Assembly: GCA_046484775.1 (NCBI GenBank)
Contig: JAWOIG010000174.1
Location: 1-7,674, forward strand
Direction of reading: 5' to 3'
DNA length: 7,674 bases
Source: JAFGQE01 sp046484775
Lineage (GTDB): Bacteria > Bacillota > Clostridia > DUPQ01
This document shows, piece after piece, positions 1 to 6,505 of this stretch. A program made the translations under genes and the position numbers. The notes below the pieces were generated by a model. It did not search any database and was not told where the DNA came from. It worked only from the letters and a program-made list of their open reading frames with translations. Numbering within the stretch: the stretch's first letter is position 1; each line of letters begins with the position of its first letter.

Positions 1-511
1 ATTCCATCAATGCCCCGCAGCGCATGAACAGGTCCCTGACCCCAAAAAGCTTTTCCTTCCCCTTGTCAAAGTATTCCGGCAGTCCGAACATTTCTCCCGC
101 GACAAGAAGGGTATAGATCGCCATATTGGCGAAGTTGTCGTTGTACATTGATATATGTATCCGGTCGGCTGCCATGAAATCAAGGTGCGTCATGATATAG
201 TCCCTGAGCTTGGAGGCAACATCAGCTTCGATGAGAGGACCGTACTTTTTAAGTATCTGGGTGAAATTCATCGGCATGAAATGGCATTTTTCAAATTTCG
301 TGCCTCTGAGAATCGAGTTTGCCCTTTCGGCAAGCTTTCCTCCCGCTTCAAAAAGCGGAAAGCAATGCCATACCGCTTCCCTGAAGTTAACCGGGGTCTC
401 GAGGCCCACTGATTTTCCGGACGGATCGATCACCTGCAGCATTTTTTCAAGATACATCCCGTTGTATTTTTGCCTGCGTCCGCTTGCTCCGGAATCATGA
501 AAAGTTTTCAT
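1..511 (-). CDS. Partial gene of unknown function, 3' end cut by window edge
   Basis: An open frame runs leftward from an ATG at 511-509 to the window edge, giving 170 codons without a stop. The start is well supported: a GGAGG ribosome site lies at 523-519, 7 nt upstream. The protein begins MKTFHDSGASGRRQKYNGMY and has no signal peptide or membrane segment in the visible part. It looks soluble and mostly helical. Around residues 135-155 it has a pattern (NDNFANMAIYTLLVAGEMFG) of the kind seen in the helical repeats of alpha/alpha-toroid proteins, such as the N-terminal domains of heparinase- or alginate-lyase-like enzymes. That resemblance is weak and from memory only, so I give no function. 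It is transcribed divergently from folT, with which it shares the 512-635 region. Codon use matches the neighbours, so it is likely a genuine native gene. Confidence 0.8.
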   Translation of the reverse strand, partial: MKTFHDSGASGRRQKYNGMYLEKMLQVIDPSGKSVGLETPVNFREAVWHCFPLFEAGGKLAERANSILRGTKFEKCHFMPMNFTQILKKYGPLIEADVASKLRDYIMTHLDFMAADRIHISMYNDNFANMAIYTLLVAGEMFGLPEYFDKGKEKLFGVRDLFMRCGALME

Positions 512-533
512 CCGTACACCTCCGTTTATTGCC

Positions 534-542
534 ATTTTACCA
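534..542 (-). promoter_or_regulatory. Possible extended -10 promoter for the partial left gene
   Basis: On the minus strand TGG-TAAAAT reads as an extended -10 element (TGn at 542-540, hexamer at 539-534, five of six consensus bases). No convincing -35 sits at the right distance. Transcription would begin near 527, giving a very short leader with the ribosome site only a few bases from the 5' end. This is a weak prediction. Confidence 0.35.
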
Positions 543-581
543 TAAAACGCAAGCCGTAAAGCCTTCGCTTGAAACACATTG

Positions 582-608
582 TTGACATTTGATGATTTTT
601 GCTATAGC
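582..608 (+). promoter_or_regulatory. Probable sigma-A-type promoter for folT
   Basis: A perfect -35 hexamer TTGACA lies at 582-587. An extended -10, TGC-TATAGC, lies at 600-608, with the TG dinucleotide at 600-601 and the hexamer at 603-608. The spacer is 15 nt, shorter than the ideal 17, but the extended -10 can compensate. Transcription would start near 615, about 20 nt before the riboswitch aptamer, which is a typical layout. GCTATAGC at 601-608 is also an 8-bp palindrome. Confidence 0.5.
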
Positions 609-635
609 TTTATTTTCACATAGCGGAAATATTCA

Positions 636-740
636 GGCAGAGTAGGTTTTTACGCGTAAAGTGTCCGGAGAACGGGAAGTTGTCTCCGGAACGAAGGAAT
701 ACAAGGGTATTCCACGGTGCATTGACCGCATTCCGCTGCC
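636..740 (+). ncRNA. Tetrahydrofolate (THF) riboswitch aptamer upstream of folT
   Basis: The segment carries the conserved landmarks of the THF riboswitch in the right order: AGAGTAGG (640-646), CGCGTAAAGTG (653-663), CGGGAAG (673-679), ACGAAGG (691-697), CGGTGCATTG (715-724) and GCATTCCGCTGCC (728-740). The folds also fit. The closing helix pairs GGCAG (636-640) with CTGCC (736-740). An 8-bp perfect hairpin pairs 664-671 with 683-690, loop 672-682. A 7-bp perfect hairpin pairs 696-702 with 707-713 around a four-base loop. The expected loop-to-junction pseudoknot can form between GGAA (675-678) and TTCC (731-734); as I remember the well-studied Eubacterium siraeum example, that contact has a different sequence, so this looks like compensatory change. 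The joining helix near 645-651 is imperfect. Such aptamers bind reduced folates and control folate uptake or synthesis genes, which fits folT just downstream. Confidence 0.9.
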
Positions 741-753
741 ACCTAGAGATTTG

Positions 754-781
754 CTTCTTTACGTGGTTTGCCATAAAGGAG
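754..781 (+). promoter_or_regulatory. Ribosome-site sequestering hairpin (folT expression platform)
   Basis: CTTCTTTA (754-761) pairs over all 8 positions, one of them G-U, with TAAAGGAG (774-781), which contains the whole folT ribosome site. Inside, TGG (764-766) pairs with CCA (771-773) around a TTTG loop. When formed, the hairpin should block translation of folT, whose ATG is 9 nt downstream. Seven T residues follow at 784-790, so weak termination at the same spot cannot be excluded, but the AT-rich stem favours translational control. Confidence 0.7.
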
Positions 782-790
782 TATTTTTTT

Positions 791-1303
791 ATGACAAACA
801 CAAGAAAATTGGTGATCCTGTCTTTTCTGGTAGCCCTGACGGTAGTGCTTGCCCGATTCCTTTCATTCAAGATCGACGTGCTTAGAATGAGCTTCGAGTT
901 TTTCCCGATAGCGGTTGCTGCGATGGTATTCGGTCCTATCGCCGGGGGAATCACAGGCATGGTGGCGGACCTGATAGGCGCCATCCTGTTTCCTTCGGGG
1001 ACTTTTTTCCCGGGATTTACAATAAGCGCATTCCTTACAGGCATAATATATGGACTGTTCCTTTACAAAAGCAAGGTTACCCTTCTTAAAACCATTGCAT
1101 GCGTGCTTGTCAAACTGCTGGTAATAGACATGGTGCTTGTAAGCGCATGGCTGATGATAATGTACAAGATGCCGTTGTCCGGGCTTGTGGTAACGCGCCT
1201 TGTTAAATTTGCGGTGATGCTGCCGGTCGAAACAGTCCTGCTATATTTCGGTGCGCGTCCGCTTATAGACCGGCTTAAAAAAAGAACCGGCCTGCTGAGC
1301 TGA
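791..1303 (+). CDS. folT: FolT: folate-specific S component of an ECF transporter
   Basis: This integral membrane protein of 170 residues binds folate and hands it to an energy-coupling factor module (EcfA, EcfA', EcfT) for ATP-driven uptake. The start is the ATG at 791, with AAAGGAG at 775-781 (9 nt spacing). An in-frame TTG at 680 would start inside the riboswitch and is rejected. The protein is very hydrophobic, with about five or six membrane segments, roughly at residues 5-25, 38-62, 70-92, 97-125 and 135-160, and a short basic tail. Family hallmarks are the MSFEFFPIAVAAMVFGPIAG stretch (about 32-51), the VADLIGAILFPSG segment and the FFPGFTISAFLTGIIYGLFLY segment. Length is normal for FolT. 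The upstream THF riboswitch independently supports folate as the substrate. No ECF ATPase or EcfT gene is present here, so it presumably shares a group II module encoded elsewhere. Confidence 0.93.
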   Translation: MTNTRKLVILSFLVALTVVLARFLSFKIDVLRMSFEFFPIAVAAMVFGPIAGGITGMVADLIGAILFPSGTFFPGFTISAFLTGIIYGLFLYKSKVTLLKTIACVLVKLLVIDMVLVSAWLMIMYKMPLSGLVVTRLVKFAVMLPVETVLLYFGARPLIDRLKKRTGLLS

Positions 1304-1304
1304 C

Positions 1305-1352
1305 CTTGCTGTCAGACGGCCCGCCGGGCAGATGCGACAGATACCCGGCAAG
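1305..1352 (+). other. GC-rich foldable segment after folT; gap otherwise featureless
   Basis: Just past the folT stop the transcript can fold. CTTGC (1305-1309) pairs with GCAAG (1348-1352), TGTC (1310-1313) with GACA (1336-1339), and GCCC (1319-1322) with GGGC (1326-1329). An alternative is a 6-bp stem, GCCGGG (1323-1328) with CCCGGC (1344-1349). No run of T follows, so I do not call it an intrinsic terminator; it may protect the 3' end of the message. From 1353 to 1526 I see no gene on either strand. Confidence 0.3.
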
Positions 1353-1526
1353 TTGTTTCACCGGTTTTCAATCCTTTGTCAATTCATGGTAAGCCTCGCT
1401 ATTTCTTTGATTTCAATCCGCCATCCTCAGGTATCCCTGCCAATGCCTGATTTACATAACCATCGTCTCTTGTTCCTCGGTTTTCATATGATCAAAACAT
1501 GCGTGCCTCTTTAATTGCAGACGTAT

Positions 1527-1557
1527 AAAAAAACGGCCCCCGCATCGCGGGAGCCGT
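1527..1557 (-). terminator. Intrinsic terminator of the opp operon
   Basis: Read on the minus strand, an 11-bp GC-rich stem (1557-1547 with 1543-1533, one G-U pair, three-base loop at 1546-1544) is followed directly by seven U residues (1533-1527). It lies 24 nt past the oppA stop codon. There is no matching T run on the plus side, so it should stop opp transcription but not folT read-through. Confidence 0.92.
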
Positions 1558-1580
1558 CGTCATTTCAATATGAAACGAGT

Positions 1581-3194
1581 TTATCTTTCAATGTAGGCAT
1601 TCGTGAAGTCAAGGGTTCCGAGTATGCTCCTGCCCCAACCCTTCAGATACGGTTTCGCCATCATGATGTCGCTGTAGTGATATATCGGTACTATGGGGAC
1701 ATCATTCATGAACAGATCCTGTGCTTCATACAATGCGTCGAAATGCTCCGCCCCGTTTGAATTTGCCGCTTTTTCCATGAGGGCATCAAATGCATCATTG
1801 TAGTAGTTCGGGTCGTTGTAAATGCTGTTGGTTGTGAATATGCTCAGAAGACCCATCGGATCGCCGTAGTCTGTAAGCCATCCGCCCCTTGCTACGTCAA
1901 AGTTGCCTTCTTTCCTTGTATCCTGGAATACCGCCCATTCCTGGTTGGCTATATCCACTTGAAGGCCAAGATTGACTTTCCACATTTCCTGGATCATTTC
2001 AGCTATCAGCTGATGTCCGGCGGATGTGTTGTAAAGGAGTGTGAATTTCGGGAAACCTGCTCCGTTTGGATATCCTGCTTCGGCAAGAAGAGCCTTTGCA
2101 TCGGCAATCTTGCTGTCGTCCGTTACGAAGCCATAGAGTCCTGCTGTTTCAAAGAAATCCCTGCCTTCGTTGTCAAGCATTCCCGGGGGAACGAATCCAC
2201 TGGCGGGAACCTGTCCTGCAGCCAGGGTTTCGCAGATTGCTTCCCTGTCGATTGCAAGGGCAAGGGCTTTCCTTACCTTGACGTCCTGGAACATTTCTTT
2301 ATCAAGATTGAAGCTGTAATAGTATGTCCCGAGCAACGGGAATACATAGAATTCGGGATCTTCGACGATGAGCCTGGGTACTTCCGCCGGAGGAACATCG
2401 GGTATGAAGTCCAGTTCGCCTGAATTGTAGGCTGTGTATGCGGTTGATACATCATCTATGAAGAATCCGTTGATCTTTGTAATCTGGATGTTTTTCTTGT
2501 TCCAGTATTCTTCGTTCTTAACAAGTACCAGCCTGTCGTTTTCAGTGTATGATTCCAGTTTGAAAGGTCCGTTGCTGATCGCCGTCGCGGGATTCTTTGC
2601 CCATACGCCGTCCGCGGCACCGGTTTCAACAGCCGACTGTTTCACCGGCATGAAATGATAGAACGCCATGAGTCCCAGGAAATAGTCCGTGGGTGCCTTG
2701 AGTGTTACTTCGAAGGTATAGTCGTCAACCGCCTTGATTCCTACGGCATCAAGGGATCCGCCTTCATAAGCGGCTTCAAATGCGCCGACTACATTCGTAT
2801 ACTCCCATATGAACTGGTACTCTGATGCAGTCGCAGGATCCATTGCTCTTTTCCATGCATATACGAAATCGCTTGCCGTGAGCTTGGTTCCGTCCGACCA
2901 ATTCATTTTCCTTAGTTTGAAGGTATAAACCTTCCCGTCATCGGAGATATCCCAGGATTTTGCAACACCTGGCTGGATGACACCGTCTATTTCTCTAACG
3001 AGGCCTTCAAAGGTCGCGTTGATGACATCCCCTCCGTCGCTGGCGCCGTTGAGACCCGGGTCAATTGTCTTGGGTCCGCTTGAACCCACGTTCCAATTGA
3101 AGATCATCTCGCCGCCGCTGGCCGTGCCCGAGCATCCCGCAAGTGCGGGTACAAGCATGGCAACCGCCAGAAGTATCACTAGTATTCTTTTCAT
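1581..3194 (-). CDS. oppA: OppA: peptide-binding lipoprotein of an ABC importer
   Basis: This 537-residue solute-binding protein belongs to the SBP_bac_5 family (cluster C, OppA/DppA type). It captures peptides outside the membrane and delivers them to OppBC. Residues 1-20 form a lipoprotein signal peptide (MKR, hydrophobic core, then lipobox L18-A19-G20-C21), so the mature protein should be lipid-anchored at Cys21. Family features include the early WNVGSSGPKTIDP stretch (34-46), the FEGLV segment (62-66), and the WSDGTKLTASDFVYAWKRAMDP region (99-120). The ATG at 3194 is preceded by GGAGG at 3206-3202 with 7-nt spacing. It is the last gene of the set, separated from oppF by 97 nt that contain its own promoter, and it ends at a strong terminator. 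Peptide length or sequence preference cannot be read from the sequence; members of the family can also bind other ligands. Confidence 0.93.
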   Translation of the reverse strand: MKRILVILLAVAMLVPALAGCSGTASGGEMIFNWNVGSSGPKTIDPGLNGASDGGDVINATFEGLVREIDGVIQPGVAKSWDISDDGKVYTFKLRKMNWSDGTKLTASDFVYAWKRAMDPATASEYQFIWEYTNVVGAFEAAYEGGSLDAVGIKAVDDYTFEVTLKAPTDYFLGLMAFYHFMPVKQSAVETGAADGVWAKNPATAISNGPFKLESYTENDRLVLVKNEEYWNKKNIQITKINGFFIDDVSTAYTAYNSGELDFIPDVPPAEVPRLIVEDPEFYVFPLLGTYYYSFNLDKEMFQDVKVRKALALAIDREAICETLAAGQVPASGFVPPGMLDNEGRDFFETAGLYGFVTDDSKIADAKALLAEAGYPNGAGFPKFTLLYNTSAGHQLIAEMIQEMWKVNLGLQVDIANQEWAVFQDTRKEGNFDVARGGWLTDYGDPMGLLSIFTTNSIYNDPNYYNDAFDALMEKAANSNGAEHFDALYEAQDLFMNDVPIVPIYHYSDIMMAKPYLKGWGRSILGTLDFTNAYIER

Positions 3195-3233
3195 TTTTTC
3201 CCCTCCTTAAATTTGTGAACATATTTGCTATTT

Positions 3234-3262
3234 ATTGTACTCCAGATACCATAAAATATCAA
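3234..3262 (-). promoter_or_regulatory. Internal sigma-A-type promoter for oppA
   Basis: On the minus strand TTGATA (3262-3257, five of six consensus bases) and TACAAT (3239-3234, five of six) are separated by exactly 17 nt. Transcription would start near 3227, giving a leader of about 33 nt before the oppA ATG. It lies wholly between oppF and oppA, so oppA can be transcribed alone at higher level than the membrane and ATPase genes. Confidence 0.65.
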
Positions 3263-3277
3263 GAATACCATGTTCCT

Positions 3278-3299
3278 CGCTACTTTTCCCGCTACTTTT
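3278..3299. repeat. Imperfect 12-bp tandem repeat at the oppF stop codon
   Basis: CGCTACTTTT occurs at 3278-3287 and again at 3290-3299, a 12-bp period. The repeat places a second in-frame TAG (3282-3280) four codons beyond the oppF stop (3294-3292). It may be a small slippage duplication. No function is evident. Confidence 0.6.
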
Positions 3300-4278
3300 T
3301 ATCCATAAGATGGCATGCCACCACATGGCCGGGGGAGACCTCCTTCAACTCGGGCGTGACTTCCCTGCAAACATCCATGACATACCTGCATCTGCTGTTG
3401 AACCTGCATCCCTCGGGCGGGTTTATCGGGCTTACAACATCTCCTTCCAATATTATCCTTTTGCTCCGTCTTGTAACCCTTGGGTCGGGAATCGGAATCG
3501 CCGAAAGGAGAGCCTGCGAATAAGGGTGAAGGGGTTTTTCGTACAATTCGTCGCTTGGGCATACTTCCACCAGCTTGCCAAGATACATGACCCCTATCCT
3601 GTCCGAAATATGCTTGACCATTGACAGATCATGGGCTATGAACATATATGTAAGACCCATCTCGTTCTGAAAATCCTCAAGCATATTGACAACCTGAGCC
3701 TGTATGGATACGTCGAGCGCCGATATGGGCTCGTCGCATATTATGAGATCGGGCGAGACCGCCAGGGCTCTTGCGACGCCTATCCTCTGCCTTTGACCCC
3801 CGGAAAATTCATGCGGGTATCTGTTGGCATGTTCCCTCTTGAGTCCCACTTTGTTAAGCAAGTCAAAAATAATCTCCTGCCTCGCCTTTCCCTTGGCGAT
3901 ATTATGGGTGTCTATGCCTTCGCCGATTATATCGGTTACCGTCATCCTGGTATTCAATGAGGAATACGGGTCCTGGAATATCATCTGCATCCGTTTCCTG
4001 TAGGGTTTCATTTGCTTCTCGGGAATGTCGGTTATGTCGGTCCCGTCAAAGATTATCCTTCCGCCCGTGGCCGGATACAACTTTATGATGGTTCTTCCGG
4101 TAGTTGATTTCCCGCAGCCGGATTCGCCCACAAGGCCGAACGTCTCCCCCTTGTTGATATATAGGGTTATATCGTCCACCGCTGTTAAGTACGATTTACT
4201 TTTTGCAAATATATTGTGCCCCACATCGAAATATTTCTTCAGGTTCGTAACCTGGAGCAACGGTTGTTTATCCTTCAT
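3292..4278 (-). CDS. oppF: OppF: ATPase subunit of the oligopeptide ABC importer
   Basis: One of two nucleotide-binding subunits that power peptide import from the cytoplasmic face of OppBC. With the ATG at 4278 it has 328 residues, the usual OppF length. Motifs: Walker A GESGCGKST (51-59), Q-loop Gln102, signature SGGQRQR (159-165), Walker B LIICDE (178-183), D-loop SALD (186-189) and switch His216. The C-terminal oligopeptide-transporter extension (about 240-328) carries four cysteines, C291, C297, C304 and C322. I chose the ATG because AAAGGGG lies 9 nt upstream; an in-frame TTG at 4308 would add ten residues but has no good ribosome site. The start overlaps the oppD stop by 11 nt, which suggests translational coupling. 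Assignment as OppF rather than OppD rests on gene order and on the YFDVG segment followed by a longer gap before Walker A. Confidence 0.92.
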   Translation of the reverse strand: MKDKQPLLQVTNLKKYFDVGHNIFAKSKSYLTAVDDITLYINKGETFGLVGESGCGKSTTGRTIIKLYPATGGRIIFDGTDITDIPEKQMKPYRKRMQMIFQDPYSSLNTRMTVTDIIGEGIDTHNIAKGKARQEIIFDLLNKVGLKREHANRYPHEFSGGQRQRIGVARALAVSPDLIICDEPISALDVSIQAQVVNMLEDFQNEMGLTYMFIAHDLSMVKHISDRIGVMYLGKLVEVCPSDELYEKPLHPYSQALLSAIPIPDPRVTRRSKRIILEGDVVSPINPPEGCRFNSRCRYVMDVCREVTPELKEVSPGHVVACHLMDKK

Positions 4279-5287
4279 TCCTCTGAACCCCTTTCCTGTA
4301 TCCTTCAACCGAAGGCGACTCCGGATGCAGCAGCCAGCATGCCGAGGAATGCGTGGCGCTCAAATCGAATTTCGGGGGATGCTCCTTCAGGCATACTTCC
4401 ATGGTGTGCGGGCATCTGGGTGAAAAAGGACATCCGCTTGGGGGAGAAAGCAAGTCGGGCGGTGAACCCGCTATCGGAACCAGCCTCTTCCTGTCGCCCG
4501 AATCCATCCTCGGAACAGATTTATGAAGCCCGACCGTATACGGGTTCTGAGGTTCGTAGAAAATCTCGTCGCTTGTGCCTTCCTCCATGATCTTGCCTCC
4601 GTACATGACGATTATCCTGCTGCAAATTTCAGCGATTACCCCCAGGTCGTGGGTTATTATTATTATCGACATGTTGAGCTTTTCCTTCAGGCTCTTCATG
4701 AGGGCGATGATCTGGGCTTGTATCGTTACGTCGAGCGCAGTCGTGGGCTCATCGGCGATAAGCAGCTTCGGGTCGCACGACAGTGCGGTCGCAATCATGG
4801 CCCTTTGCTTCATGCCTCCGGAGAATTCATGCGGATAGCTGTTTATTCTTTTTTTAGGTTCCGGTATTTCCACAAGACGGAGCATATCCTCTGCTTTTGC
4901 CAAAGCCTGCTTCCTGCTCATGTCCGTATGCCTTCTGATGACTTCCACCATTTGGTTGCGTATGGTATAAACCGGATTAAGGGATGTCATCGGATCCTGA
5001 AAAATCATTGCGATATCCTGGCCCCTTATCTCGGTCATTTCTTTTTCGGTCATCGCGGTGATATCCCTGCCGTCGAAGATTATCTTCCCGCTGACTATTT
5101 TGCCCGGAGACTCGACAAGCCTCATTATTGACAGGGCCGTCACGCTCTTTCCGCTTCCGGATTCGCCGACTATTCCAAGGACTTCCCCCTTGTCCATTGA
5201 GAATGTTGTTTCCCTGACAGCCTGAACTTCACCGAAATGGGTGAAAAATGATGTTTTCAAATTTGTAATTTCAAGCAGCTTTTCCAT
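4268..5287 (-). CDS. oppD: OppD: ATPase subunit of the oligopeptide ABC importer
   Basis: This 339-residue ABC ATPase pairs with OppF. Motifs: Walker A GESGSGKS (41-48), Q-loop Gln97 in MIFQDPMTSLNP, signature SGGMKQR (156-162), Walker B LLIADE (175-180), D-loop ALD (184-186) and switch His213. All catalytic positions are intact. SGGMKQR rather than SGGQRQR, and the DEPTTALDVTIQAQI segment, are typical of OppD/DppD. The C-terminal domain has cysteines C286, C292, C299 and C317, the quartet reported to hold a [4Fe-4S] cluster in structurally studied DppD/OppD proteins. The ATG at 5287 follows the oppC stop by 9 nt, with AGGGTGG just upstream and overlapping that gap. Confidence 0.93.
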   Translation of the reverse strand: MEKLLEITNLKTSFFTHFGEVQAVRETTFSMDKGEVLGIVGESGSGKSVTALSIMRLVESPGKIVSGKIIFDGRDITAMTEKEMTEIRGQDIAMIFQDPMTSLNPVYTIRNQMVEVIRRHTDMSRKQALAKAEDMLRLVEIPEPKKRINSYPHEFSGGMKQRAMIATALSCDPKLLIADEPTTALDVTIQAQIIALMKSLKEKLNMSIIIITHDLGVIAEICSRIIVMYGGKIMEEGTSDEIFYEPQNPYTVGLHKSVPRMDSGDRKRLVPIAGSPPDLLSPPSGCPFSPRCPHTMEVCLKEHPPKFDLSATHSSACWLLHPESPSVEGYRKGVQRNEG

Positions 5288-5296
5288 TGTTCCACC

Positions 5297-6496
5297 CTAT
5301 CCTTTCCTCAGCCTGGGATCCAGGGCATCCCTCAGCCCGTCGCCCACGAAGTTGAATGCCAGCATAGTGATTGCGATTGCACCGGCAGGAAAGAACAATT
5401 GGTACGGGTATGTCGTAAGGGCGGGAAGGGATTCGTTCGCCAGCGTTCCCCATGACGCCATCGGCGCTGAAACACCCAGTCCGATGAAACTTAAGAAGGA
5501 TTCCGTGAAAACGGCGCTCGGAATCATCATGGTCATTGATACAAGTATGGGACCCATTGCATTCGGAATCAGATGCCTGGATATTATCTTTCTTTTCGAC
5601 ACCCCCAGTGTTATCGCCGCAAGAACGAACTCCTGGTTTTTGAGAGACAGCGTCTGTCCCCTTACCAGCCTTGCCATTCCGACCCAATAGACGGCTCCCA
5701 GTGCGATTATTATGGTCCATAATCCGCCTCTCTCAAACATAACCATAAGCAGAATAACAAGAAGAATGAGCGGTATGGAGTTTATGATATCGACAACCCT
5801 CATCATAAAATTGTCAATCTTGCCGCCTTCATATCCTGAAACAGCCCCGTAAATCACGCCTATGAAAAAACTGACCAGCGTTGCTATGAATGCGACGATC
5901 AGCGATATGCGGGCGCCAAACATAACCCTTGTAAGCAAGTCCCTGCCGACTTTGTCCGTTCCAAAGGGATACATCCTGTTTCCCACATTCTTATCGGGTT
6001 CGATATGGGTGGTTCCTCTGTAAATTATGGTGAACCGATAACCTTCGCCTGTGTCGTTGTATCGCTTGGCATAAGAGAAATCCACTGTTATTTCCTCATC
6101 GTTATAGAGAAATATGTACTTTTTATCTATTACCGCACGCGGGTTCAGTTCCGCCGGTCTTTCTATCCGTTCGATCAATTTGCCTTTTTCCGAAACCCTC
6201 AGGAGCTTGTAGTCATTGCTCAGGTAAACCCAAAGATCCTCGTCAAGCTTGTATATGGCAAGCCTCGGGGGGAGGTTCGAATAATCAAGGTTCTGGTCAG
6301 AGTATGAAAAATCAGTAAACTGAGGGCCTAGGAAACCGAACAACAGCATCAGAATCACCCCTGCCAGTCCTATCATTGCTCCTATGTTCTTCTTGAGTCT
6401 TCTCCAAGCATCCTGCCAGTATGTAAGACTGGGCCGGAAGGCCTCGGTTTCTGTCAGGCGGGACGGGTCAACGATTTCCCAATTCTTTTTATCCAT
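5297..6496 (-). CDS. oppC: OppC: permease subunit with an enlarged first external loop
   Basis: This membrane subunit pairs with OppB to form the peptide channel. At 399 residues it is about 95 longer than common OppC proteins of around 300. It has an N-terminal OppC_N-like segment (LTYWQDAWRRLKKN, 24-37) and a first membrane helix at about 38-57. A long polar stretch, about 58-175, follows before the usual YPFGTDKVGRDLLTRVMFGA junction (176-195). The remaining helices lie at about 196-217, 238-256, 259-277, 313-336 and 366-386. The ATPase-contacting EAA-type loop is at about 289-312 (AAITLGVSKRKIISRHLIPN), and the protein ends in DPRLRKG. The extra stretch should lie outside the cell; it is rich in charged residues and alternating beta-like segments such as EDLWVYLSNDYKLLRV. 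Its ATG follows the oppB stop by 9 nt and lacks a clear ribosome site, so translation probably depends on coupling to oppB. Confidence 0.92.
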   Translation of the reverse strand: MDKKNWEIVDPSRLTETEAFRPSLTYWQDAWRRLKKNIGAMIGLAGVILMLLFGFLGPQFTDFSYSDQNLDYSNLPPRLAIYKLDEDLWVYLSNDYKLLRVSEKGKLIERIERPAELNPRAVIDKKYIFLYNDEEITVDFSYAKRYNDTGEGYRFTIIYRGTTHIEPDKNVGNRMYPFGTDKVGRDLLTRVMFGARISLIVAFIATLVSFFIGVIYGAVSGYEGGKIDNFMMRVVDIINSIPLILLVILLMVMFERGGLWTIIIALGAVYWVGMARLVRGQTLSLKNQEFVLAAITLGVSKRKIISRHLIPNAMGPILVSMTMMIPSAVFTESFLSFIGLGVSAPMASWGTLANESLPALTTYPYQLFFPAGAIAITMLAFNFVGDGLRDALDPRLRKG

Positions 6497-6505
6497 AACA
6501 CCAAC

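Noticed and set aside
680..790. Extended folT start at a TTG in the aptamer
   Set aside because: It would begin in the aptamer hairpin loop; the ATG at 791 has a good ribosome site and gives the standard FolT N-terminus.
616..1044. 142-codon open frame on the minus strand opposite folT and the riboswitch
   Set aside because: It overlaps the aptamer and the well-supported folT gene, has no ribosome site and no family-like sequence.
1323..1349. GCCGGG/CCCGGC stem as a folT intrinsic terminator
   Set aside because: No T run follows the stem, so only a possible 3' structure is reported.
1332..1514. 60-codon open frame in the folT-oppA gap
   Set aside because: No recognisable ribosome site and no protein-like pattern; likely chance.
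4279..4308. Ten-residue extension of OppF from a TTG
   Set aside because: No suitable ribosome site upstream and the extra residues do not resemble OppF; the ATG at 4278 is better.
4523..5131. 202-codon plus-strand open frame opposite oppD
   Set aside because: Antisense shadow of a clear ATPase gene; the protein has no coherent domain and no ribosome site was found.
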